64,000 nt of DNA from Notospermus geniculatus (taxonomy: Eukaryota > Nemertea > Pilidiophora > Heteronemertea > Lineidae), in assembly GCA_002633025.1 (NCBI GenBank), contig NMRB01002750.1, positions 26,742 to 90,741 on the forward strand, in the 5' to 3' direction. Position numbers and translations under genes: made by a program. The notes under the pieces were generated by a model. That model was given only the letters and a program-made list of their open reading frames with translations. It had not been told where the DNA came from and made no database searches. This document shows, one piece after another, positions 13,201 through 22,394 of the stretch. The first letter of the stretch is position 1; the number at the start of each line of letters is the position of its first letter.

Positions 13201-14994
13201 GGCACGTTTGCCTTGAAACTCATGATAAAACACTTGTAGGATGTTGAAGTAGACAGTCCAAGAATGTTGTTTTCGTCAATTACTAGTATCTTTCACTCTC
13301 GATTATTCAGGCGACCTGTCGGACCAGTTTGCCATCAAGAAGAAATACAACTGTAAAAGTTTCAAGTGGTACATCGAGAACATCGCCTATGAAATTCCAG
13401 AACGGTACCCATATCCTCCACCACTCATAGGTTGGGGAGAGGTAAGCATCGCGATTCGGATTGAACTCAGAAAATATTGTGTTCATGCATTCATTACGTT
13501 ATCCCACTTAGCCGTTGTTTCACAGTTCAGAGTTGATACCGAAAAGAGTGTTGGTATATGATTTCTTTTTAGATCTCAACACTGAATACAGGGCAGTGTT
13601 TTGATTCCCCTGGCGGTGATACATTAGCTGTTTATCCCTGTCATCATGGAGGCGGTTCGCAGGTAGGAAAGGAGAGAGGGAAAAATTAGTTTTTAAAAAT
13701 GTCTGCCGACCCGTACGATCAGTCAGTGGCAAAATGATCGCGAACATCTCTGGCCATATAATTTCTCGTGCTTCGATTTTACCAGGAGATTTTACTCAAT
13801 ATCATTGTCAAGTGGTACCTAGGCCAACTTGTGTACTGTTCGTAGCTGACAGGCCACAATTCCTGCAGGTATTTCAGCACTGTTTCGACCATGTAGAGCA
13901 GCAAGCACAGACCAATGGCAAACAACTGGGAAGCCAATAACCGTGCATTGCACGAAAAGTTTCGTGATTGTTTAAAAATAGTTCGACAAGCCCTTTTTAA
14001 AGGCTCGTCTACACGATCATACATTTGTTCAAAACATCATCATACATTTGTATGATGATGTCCAAGCTTGTTTGTCGATTTCTGTCTTGTGACAATGCAG
14101 CTAAAATTTTGAACATCATCATACATTGTTCAAAACAGCATCATAGACTAGTATGATGATGTTCAAGTTTGTTGGGGATTTCGATCTACAGTCCAACATT
14201 CATGGACATTGTATGATGAAGTATGATGGAGAAAGGATAACGTTGGATGATGTTCAAGTTTGTTGGGAAAACCGTCCACACGATCATACATTTGTGCCTG
14301 AACATCATCACACATTTTTTAGGGATGCTTTGCATTGGCAAGATGAAACATGCAGCTAAAAATTTGAACATCATCATACATGTTCAGGTTTGTTGGGAAA
14401 ACAGTCCACACGATCATACATTTGTCCATGAACATCATCACACAAATTTGAACATCATCATACATGTACATGTTTGTTGCTGTTCAAGTTTGTTGGGAAA
14501 ACAGCCTACACAATCAAATATCTGTCCATGAACATCATCATACAAATGTATGAGGATGTTTTGAACAAATGTATGATCGTGTAGACGGGCCTTTACTTTG
14601 TTCTGTTTTCTGCTTTATAGCTGTTCCGGTTTAACACAAAAGGTCAAATAGCCAAAGGTGAACGCATGATGGTACCAGACGGTAGTGGCAAGTTGCATTC
14701 GAAGATGTCTAGTGGTTCTCAGGAAGGGCCTTGGGAGCTTCAGAAGGTATGTTCCCTTCAGACTGGTAAAACACGCAGACCTTTGGGCTTGGTTTCGATA
14801 CTGTTTCATCATAACAGCAACTTTTTTCTTTTCACCAACAGGGCACTCATGCAATATATCATACCGAGCGCGGCCAGTGCGTTGAGGCGATGAGTAACTC
14901 CCTCAGGCTGAGGGAGTGTGACCCAAACAACGAAAACCAAAAGTGGTTCATCCGAGAGATACATCCATGGAAACATATTTACACGAAAGAATGA
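7230..14994 (+). CDS. Polypeptide N-acetylgalactosaminyltransferase (13 exons, about 646 aa)
   Basis: Starts mucin-type O-glycosylation by moving GalNAc from UDP-GalNAc to Ser/Thr of proteins in the Golgi (family knowledge). Exons read: 7230-7391, 7949-8183, 8954-9092, 10313-10485, 10639-10858, 11942-12115, 12414-12531, 12776-12904, 13005-13095, 13311-13441, 13573-13662, 14621-14746, 14842-14994. All introns are GT-AG and all phases agree. The protein is type II: a short basic cytosolic tail, then a membrane anchor at about residues 11-29. An acidic, lysine-rich stem follows. The GT-A domain carries the metal-binding D-A-H at 289-291, WGGEN at 397-401 and the third metal ligand His 425 in RVGH. 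From about residue 525 there is a ricin-type lectin domain with a QKW repeat near the C terminus. Length fits the family. The stretch around residues 140-235 resembles the GALNT7/10 branch, but the orthologue is not settled. Several introns carry miniature transposons. Confidence 0.93.
8232..8679. mobile_element. MITE with CATCCTCCCA ends and 8-9 bp target duplication
   Basis: The left arm starts CATCCTCCCACAGCAGGG and the right arm ends with its inverse, CCCTGCTGTGGGAGGATG. The flanks repeat GTGTGATT directly (8224-8231 and 8680-8687, or 9 bp with one more G), consistent with hAT- or MULE-type integration. It lies in intron 2 of the GalNAc-transferase. A sister copy is at 16645-16896. Confidence 0.75.
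8770..8920. mobile_element. TTAA-flanked MITE (piggyBac-type)
   Basis: TTAAAGGGAGACTCC at the left and GGAGTCTCCCTTTAA at the right are perfect inverted ends. The outer TTAA on each side is the target duplication typical of piggyBac transposition. About 150 bp, no ORF, in intron 2 of the GalNAc-transferase. Confidence 0.75.
9178..9301. mobile_element. Short hairpin MITE (GAGTTTTCGC ends)
   Basis: Arms GAGTTTTCGCAAAGCCCCCG and its inverse pair over about 30 bases, each continuing into CCAA/GGCGAACG-like sequence, with a small loop. The flanks CCTATA (left) and CCTATT (right) look like a slightly degraded target duplication. Intron 3 of the GalNAc-transferase. Confidence 0.65.
9932..10178. mobile_element. 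MITE with AAGGGCACCGCACACTAGCG ends
   Basis: The left AAGGGCACCGCACACTAGCG is mirrored by TCGCCAGTGTGCGGAGCCCTT at the right, with one mismatch or so. A second internal palindrome (GATCAGTGATGTC facing GACATCACTGATC, about 10053-10095) sits near the middle. Intron 3 of the GalNAc-transferase. Confidence 0.65.
13999..14594. mobile_element. TIR element of iterated ATGATGATGTTCAA palindromes
   Basis: Ends AAAGGCTCGTCTACACGATC and its inverse (AAAGGCCCGTCTACACGATC) enclose repeated blocks. Each block contains CATCATCATACA, TTTGTCCATGAACATC and CAAGTTTGTTGGGAAAAC. The block TTGTTGGGAAAACNGTCCACACGATCATACATTTG recurs three to four times at roughly 120-130 bp spacing. So the terminal sequence itself is reiterated inside. 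No ORF of note. It lies in intron 11 of the GalNAc-transferase. Confidence 0.7.
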
Positions 14995-17376
14995 TCGATT
15001 ATCCATAGCAACTATTTTGAAGGTGGCTACTATCTTGAAACAACGCTCGGTGGAGAAACACGCCCAAAGATTGGACCTTCGCAATCTTAAACTATGTTGT
15101 GATATCACTGGGAGGAGTACACCTTCATACGTCATTTCATTCATTACTAGTGAAGAAATTTCATTTGGTGCCTTTGATGCAATGGTAGTCTACTTAAATT
15201 ATATTTTTGGATACGAAATTGTAGCCTACTTCATCGGCTCTTGTACCCATGTTTGCAAACATGCTGTCATGGCCCTTATAGTGCCATCAAAATGGGCCGC
15301 AGTCCTATAAAAGCATCCCTTCCTGACAACATACCACACGAAAAGGAACTCCGCTTCACGTTCACGCTTTCGCATAGATAGGAGCCGCCATTTTGTTACA
15401 GAAATACAGGTTAAAATGAAATCTCCGTTTTCACACAGTAGGGCGTGGCGAATTTTAGTGTTCTGGCAGTTCTCCAATGGTGAGTTCAAGTTTCGTTCAG
15501 CCAAAATTTGAATACTTCGGGCGTGTGATTTTCCACATAGCAAGGATGAACACACTGAATCAGGAACATCATTATTGCCAGATTGAGGGCTACTGCATCG
15601 CCATCTGCGAGAGCTGCATTCACTTCCATAGCTTTTTCTGTGCCTATATGGATCACACTGGATTTGAAAATGAGATGAAAGTCATCTAAAGTTTCGGTGC
15701 CTGCGCCATACCCTACGTCAAATCATAATGCCACGGTTGGCATTATGAAATTTGTTTCTGCGGTATTGTTTCTTTGGTTTTTTGACGGCATTTTGTGACC
15801 AATCAGAACACTCGGTTTCGAAACGTTCGCATAGTGGATCTGAACTGAATTCATTTTGACCTACATGGCTCATGGTCATTGTCATTTACCATTGATGTAA
15901 TCATTATCAAACTATCACAAATAGGCCAACCCGTTGTAAACGATCAAATGTTTATCAGGTTTTGGGGCTGTACTAGATAAATTCATATAAAAAATTGCAT
16001 GAAAAATCTGACCGTGCACAACGAGCATTTCTGTAGGCCTCCTCTACTCCGTCTTTTCTTCTGTGAAGTGTCAACTAATATGCAAGCTGAACATTCCGTT
16101 GTCCAATCTGTGCAAGAACAGATTACACCCGTCATGTACCGGTACATGTATTATGATGGTCCATATAATCGAAATAAAGCAGTATTTTCCTACTCCAGTA
16201 TTCTGGTTGATTTGGCAATAGTTTGGATTTCTTGAGCCTGACCAAACGAACTACATGTGTTACGGCGATCAATCTTGGAACATAGTGAACTGTAACAAGA
16301 AATGTCCAAAAAAAGATAGGGTGTGTTGTGGCTGCTACTTGGAAGTTTGAATTGAAACAGGGCCTGACGGCCGGAGGACGTATCAAGGCCTAGCTGCTGT
16401 ACATCAGCCCAGTGAATGTAGGCCTAGAATGAAACTTGCACGAAAACAACCAACTGAAATAATATACTAGTGACAAACTACTAAAACTATACAGATCCAT
16501 GCAGTGCACTCGCACAGTCTGACAATGAAATCTCAGTTCTGACATACAATGTACTTTCCGCTTGGCTTGCCATATAATAGTAGACACCACGACATGAGTT
16601 CGTCTGGCATGGTAAGTACAGTGTCTGTGGAAAAAAAATCCACCATCCTCCCATCGCAGGGCTTTGGTCTCGCGCCTCTTCATATGGTCTCGCGCCTATT
16701 TAGTATTCGCGTGGGAAAGAGTGGATGTGTATGGGCGGTTCTTTCCGCAGAATTAGACGTGCTTGTCGTGCGAGTGAAGCAGTGTGAGTGTAGTATACGT
16801 GAAGCAGAAGTAGTATGGGCGGTTATTTCCGCAAAAAGTCAGTGTCAGGTTTTTCATGAAGAGGAGCGAGACCAAAGCCCTGCGATGGGAGGATGGAATT
16901 CACCGAATTTTGAACCGTGCCGTTAGGTTGGGCCTAGGCTATTTAGTATAATAATATTAATGACCATGAAAAAATATGTCAACGTGAAAAATATCTTATG
17001 CGTCAATCAGACGTTGGATGGCAGCGCCACCCAACGTCTTATTAGCCTTTAGGGCAATTTATCTGGTCCAGATGCATTTGGTCTGAGCAATGGCGTCTGA
17101 AGAGATAGGCCTGACTGTGGAGCAGATTCCTGAAGACTGTCGACCTAAAACATTTGGAATTCGCGACCTTGATTGATGGTACACCATGGTTTTGAGTGAA
17201 CATTTCGGCTGATTGTGGCTGATGAGAAGTTGCGCAGTATTAAATGGCTATTTTCATGCTCAGACGCCGGGCCGAGATTGAGCACTAAGCTATCAGCAAT
17301 GAATCCTATCCTGGAAACTAAGTGCATCTGAAGGCCAGTGATGGGTGATACATACGTCTTTATTTGCGATGATCGA
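14995..17376. other. Intergenic, no gene recognised
   Basis: Between the 3' end of the GalNAc-transferase and the 3' end of the first GPCR (convergent genes). Short open frames only, none with a recognisable domain. It holds one MITE (16645-16896). An AATAAA at about 16174 is too far downstream to assign confidently as the polyadenylation signal. Confidence 0.5.
16645..16896. mobile_element. Second copy of the CATCCTCCCA MITE family
   Basis: The left arm (ATCCTCCCATCGCAGGGCTT, then TGGTCTCG..CCTCTTCAT) and the inverted right arm match the ends of the element at 8232-8679. The interior is shorter and differs. Candidate target duplication: AATCCACC at 16637-16644 and AATTCACC at 16897-16904, one mismatch. 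Confidence 0.7.
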
Positions 17377-19002
17377 TCAAGCCTTCCGGGAGCACAAAGC
17401 CGACATATCTCGTCGGTATTTTCTTCCCCCACCAATCACATACAGGTAAAAATTCACTGCATGATTAACATACCAAATATTGACGACTGCTACATATTGA
17501 AGGTCGTAGCGTAAACGCCAATACTTCTGTTGGAAATCATACAGACTACGTATCTGTGGGATGTTAAAAACCACATCGTAAAGTCTATATGGTAGTGAGA
17601 GAATGACATAAGCCACACAGACGATGATCAACATCCTGGTGAGGTATCTCGTGTCTTTCTCGCGAGACGTGACATCGCCTCGTTTGGTGATTTCTTTTCT
17701 CGTTATGGACGCCATTTGTAGAGTCAACACGATCCAAGCATTACAAAGGACGATTATAGCCAAGGGGATGACAGTTCCGAACCATACATGAAAGCCCAAC
17801 ACCAGGTTCTTCATGACGTAACCGTCAACTACAACCTGTAGGATTATATTTTCTGAAAGGAAGAATTCATCAGTGATTCCCCGCTCCCAGCATAGATGTC
17901 GCCAACCTTCGACGTGGAGTGTGTTTCCTCTGCGTGCCCCATGTCCAGCCAAGTTGGAAGTCGGGAATAGTCTTTGACATAAAGCCTATGACTACAACGT
18001 CTCTTCAGAACCATGCAGTGATAGACTTCAAGCTGATGAAAATCCCGGCCCCTTAAATTATCGCCGAACGATACAGATCGGTGCATAAAAGCGTTACGTT
18101 TTGAGGAGACCTTCGGGCTAGACTATGTGGGCAATGAATTGAGTTTTTACCCCGGTTTTTACCTTCATCTGTGTATTTGTATACGAAGAACATATGAATA
18201 TTTGCGCTCATGGCTAGTGTATAGGTGACACCAACGGTGATTTTAGCTCGTGTGGCAGTGCACAATCTCCGAGCCGCCAAAGGGAAGCGGACAGCAAGCA
18301 GACGGTCCATCGCCATCTCACCCAGCGAGAAACCCGAGATCATTGCAAAAGTATAAGACTGATACCACGTAAACCTGCAGGTGGAGGACAGGATTTAAAA
18401 TAATGGTTTTGGGGGCTGCAGCTCCCTTATAAAAAATATTCTCCGTTTTACCATGGTGAATGGTAATTTCGCACGGTAAAATAAGGTTTACCATGGTGAA
18501 AGCCACTTACCATCCTTTACCGTGCGAAATCACCATGGTAAAATGAAGATTTTCATAGGTGAGGTGATGAGAGGCAAGAACACAGGCATTTCACCGTCCT
18601 CAATAAAAGAGGAGACGAAGGCAGGAAAACTTGAATCTGAAACGGACGGAACAACGACGGTCCATGGCCGTAAACCAACAAAGTTAGTGGTCGACACTTA
18701 CTGGAGAGTGAGTTCGCTTGGTCGCCCAGATCCTTGCCACCAGTAGATGATTGAGAAACCCCAGAGTGCTTCGGCCAGGACCATATAATATCGGCCAGAG
18801 CTACCGCTGCGATGTAGATTGAGGTGGATATTTTCCTGTTTTCTTTTGTCATGGAGACGCAGATGGTCAATATATTTCCTGGGATGCCCAGCATGACCGT
18901 TACCATCCACAGGTAGTTAGTGAAAAACATCATGAGTTTTTGTAGATATTCGAGAAGAGATTCGTCCTCGACGAGGGCCGTACCATTCGCTTTGCTGGTC
19001 AT
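17377..19002 (-). pseudogene. Rhodopsin-class GPCR, frameshifted in TM2 (GPCR-1)
   Basis: Three exons on the minus strand: 19002-18702 (or start at 19014), 18374-18163 and 17852-17377, with splice positions and phases (2, then 1) identical to the neighbouring paralogue at 20202-21684. TM1 carries GNIL (N1.50 present). After LADI in TM2, two extra bases (AT) relative to the paralogue shift the frame. The downstream reading MVLAEALWGF continues in another frame, so exon 1 as written cannot splice into an intact receptor. Exons 2 and 3 are open: DRLLAVRFP after TM3, TM5 GFHVWFG, TM6 with LSLPYRLYDVVF, TM7 ending NFYLY in place of NPxxY. The exon 2-3 conservation suggests recent decay, a natural null allele or a sequencing error. 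Peptide-type ligand is inference; ligand unknown. Confidence 0.8.
18446..18543. mobile_element. Palindromic MITE (TTTTACCATGGTGAA)
   Basis: The left arm TTTTACCATGGTGAA..TTTCGCACGGTAAA faces the inverse right arm TTTACCGTGCGAAATCACCA, continuing TGGTAAAA. A third TTTACCATGGTGAAA lies between them. It sits in intron 1 of the left GPCR, about 75 bp from exon 2. The unit resembles the ACCATGGT palindromes of the 62367-63070 element, but the ends differ. Confidence 0.6.
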
Positions 19003-19014
19003 GGCGTTCCTCAT

Positions 19015-20201
19015 CCCAATCCCATCAGTCTCAGAGATAAGCAGAATCGGTGTTGGGTGAATTTTGAGACTATCGATGATTCTCCTTTATGCACCAAATT
19101 CACACTCTTGGCTGGTGGAGATCATGAAAAGAGGCAAAGAAATCCTTAGCTAGTGCTCCTGAGAGTCGGACCGGCAAGAGCACGAATCAGATGGACCATG
19201 GATGAGAGTGATTGATGGCGAACACCGTGACCCATGATGGAAAACTTACCTGACACAATCATGCCTATACTGATTGTCCAGCCCATCTCAGCATCTTGAC
19301 TTCCTGCTTAGAGATGTTGTTTCGTGATGTATAAATGGTCTATACACCTCATAGGCTTTATTTAGCTCGAAATGATTCTTCTTTGGCGCCAGAAAAAGCT
19401 TTCGAAGTCATTCTAATAATACACCATCCCTAATCGATGTAATTTCTGTCTACGTTTTGGTCTATTTTAGAATAACATTCTTTTTCCTGTATTCTTTTAA
19501 ATCGGTCAACTACGTGTATCTGGAAAGCTCTCTGATGTCATGGAACACAAAAAATGCATCTACATCATTCTGGACTCGCACTTACACTCCTCGCAGTGTT
19601 TGCACGCGCCTGTTGACCGCCTGCGTGCATAACCACTCAACTGATGCTTAATACTATCGAAAATTCATAAGCGCCTTGGTGAAGTACATCATTCAAACCA
19701 TTCGCAAGCAAGTCATTCGACGGCACTGTGATCGCCCAGCGATGACATCGATTGATGATCAAGTTAGACTGCGCGGTATCGAAGGACGCGGTCCAATGTG
19801 GCATGTGGCATGTATGTATACGTTGAGCCAATCAAAAAGTGGTTTACGTTTTCCTTGGCTACACCCCAAGTAATGATCTGTCATTGGTCAATTTGGTGAA
19901 GTGCCACCAAGTGTTGTTCCATGTATTGCGGCCAACCTTGCTGCAGTGGCTGGTGGTGTACAATTATTTAACCAGGAAGAAATGGAAAGGAGAGTAAACT
20001 ACCCTGAGCAAACATGCCACGGTGATCGTTCCAAAAATGTTGACAATAGATAGGCCTGTTGCACCAAAAACGGTGTGCTAAAGCTGTGCATTCTCTGACA
20101 AGGAACATTCCAAACAACCTGGTCAAACAGGGTGCATCTAAAGCAGGCGAATCGACACGTTCATCGTCGTTTTATCACCGGTAAACCTTCGCAAAATGAG
20201 T
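19015..20201. other. Spacer between the two GPCR paralogues
   Basis: About 1.2 kb upstream of the left GPCR and downstream of the right one. No exon with the GPCR signature and no other recognisable gene was seen. It should contain the promoter of the left copy, but no core motif is certain. Confidence 0.45.
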
Positions 20202-21684
20202 TTAACCAGTAGTGGTGGAACAAGATTTTAGCGAGCAACGTGCAACTAAAGCCGAAATATCTCGTCGGTATTTCCGCCCACCACCAATCACATACAAGTA
20301 GAAATTCACTGCATGATTAACATACCAAATATTGACGACCGCTACATATTGCAAGTCGTAGCGTAGGCGCCAATACTTCTGACTGAAATCATACAGACGG
20401 TGAATCTGCGGAATATTAAATACCACATCATACAATCTGAATGGTATCGAGAGAATGACGTAAGCAACACACACGACAATTAACATCCGTGTAAGATGTC
20501 TCGTGTCATTCTCGCGAGAATTGTGATCAGAGGGACTAGTGATTTCTTTCCTTTTTTTTGACGTCATCTGCAGCGTCGAAACGATCCAAGCATTGCAAAT
20601 GAGGATGATTGTCAATGGTATGATTGTTCCAAACCACACATGAAAGCCCAGCACTATGTTCTTCAAGACGGAGTCATCAACCACAACCTGCAGGATTTCG
20701 TCATCTGAAAACCAAAATTAAAAGAAAAGAATAAGGATCTCTACTTGCGTTTCGATCATCGATCGAGTTTGTTCCGAAGATTTCTTAGTAAGTTTTCATC
20801 AACGCATCCACGTTTTGCGACGTCACCGTTGAGTAGTCGTCCATATCGAGACCAGAGGTTTAGATCCTCTTTATTAAAATGTCATAAGTCATTCCAGCCC
20901 AACGTTACCTTCTGCGGTGTACTTGTAAATGAAGAAGATGTGGATATTCGCACTCAGTGCTAGTGTATACGTGATACCGACAGTAATCTTAGCCCGTGAA
21001 ACAGTGCACAGTCTCCGAGCGGCCAGGGGGAAGCGGACAGCAAGCAATCGGTCCACGGCCATCTCGCCCAGCGAGAAACCCGAGATCATCGCAAACGTGT
21101 AGGACTGGTACCACGTAAATCTGCAGGTGAAGGATACATAACGACAACCGAAGTCCATGAATTTTGAGTGTGACAGAGTGAGAGGCGGAGAGACAGAGAG
21201 AGGATGAAGCATTCCGTCTTCTCAGCACACAGAAAAGACGCCGACATTAGAAAATCAGAGTGTGCATATTGTAGGGAAGCTGATTCCTTTTTACAGGTGG
21301 AGGAAGCTTCCTTCAATATCTTGGATGGACAAACTAGTAAGGGATCATATAGTTGACGGGAACTTACTGAAGAGTGAGTTCGCTTGGTCGTCCAGATCCT
21401 TGCCACCAGTAGATGACTGGAAAACCCCAGAGTGCCTCGATCAGGACCATAAGATCAGCCAAAGCTACAGCTGCAATGTAGATCGAGGTGGATATCTTCC
21501 TATTTTCCTTTGTCATGGCGACGCAGATGGTTAAGATATCACCTGGGATGCCCAATGCGACTGTCACCATCCACAGATATTTGGTGAAGAACGTCATGAG
21601 TGTTCGTAGCGACTGGAGAAGTGCGTCATCCGTGACCCCGAGGACGAGCAAAGACGCATTGGTTGCTGTAGGAATGCTTGTCAT
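20202..21684 (-). CDS. Rhodopsin-class GPCR (GPCR-2), about 343 aa
   Basis: A seven-helix plasma-membrane receptor, probably peptide-activated (inference from resemblance to FMRFamide-receptor-like families). Exons on the minus strand: 21684-21368, 21120-20909, 20704-20202, GT-AG, phases 2 and 1. The Met at 21684 is chosen because it aligns with the start of the tandem paralogue and precedes an N-glycosylation site (NAS); the frame is open farther upstream to 21795. TM1 contains GIPGDIL: the nearly invariant Asn 1.50 is Asp here, whereas the paralogue has Asn. TM2 has LADL; TM3 ends MAVDRLLAV; TM6 is VAYVILSIPFRLYDVVF; TM7 ends VNFYLYVIGGGRKYRRD, replacing NPxxY. Counting 25 residues back from the DR arginine gives Leu, not the usual Cys 3.25, and the second extracellular loop has no Cys. 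Confidence 0.88.
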
Positions 21685-22373
21685 CCTGCGCCGGGAAAGT
21701 CTGACCAACAAGACCGCGTTTAGTTGAATGCTATCCAACGTATACTCACGTGTTGGAAATTGCGACTTAACGCCACTGAACTGGCTACCTTTCAACCAAA
21801 GTTTTCCACGTTAAAAGAGACGAGGAAGCTCAAAATACGACACTTCCAAACTGGGATCTACTATTTGTCGATATCTCTCAGATAATCTGTATTTCGAATC
21901 ACACATGATTTATTTTAGTTGTTGCCATTTTAGTAACCTTTTAGGTCTTCCACAAATAATTTACATGTATTTCGGATTAGTCTATTTTGGTATATGCCTG
22001 ATATAACGACTTCACACTGCGGTTTAACGTCGCGTGGTATTTTAAGCAGTCACTTTTTGTCGCTTAATACAAAGAACCGTAGTATTAGAAAGTATAGCAA
22101 CGTGATTGTACATGTACATGTAGATACATGTACATGTACAAGGACCAAGGTCAATGCCTGACTTTTTATCCCGAAAGGCACCGTACCTTTAGGATTTTCC
22201 GAAACTTCTCAGGATTTTTCACGATGATGAAATAATATTTTAAATAAAAGAAAAATAAAAAAAAAACTCAGACGGGTTTCTCAAAAGAGTTTTGGGGTTG
22301 CATATTTTTGTGCCCGTGTCAGACGACCTTTTTGTAAGAGTGGGTATCGATACGAGGTGTTGCTGAATGGAAA
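21685..22373. other. Intergenic between divergent GPCR-2 and L3HYPDH
   Basis: A roughly 0.7-kb shared upstream region. It contains an ACATGTACATGTA run at 22107-22141 and an A-rich tract near 22240-22267. TTTGCAG just before the L3HYPDH Met could be a splice acceptor from an unseen 5' non-coding exon. Confidence 0.45.
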
Positions 22374-22394
22374 ATGAATGTCTCTTTGCAGATC

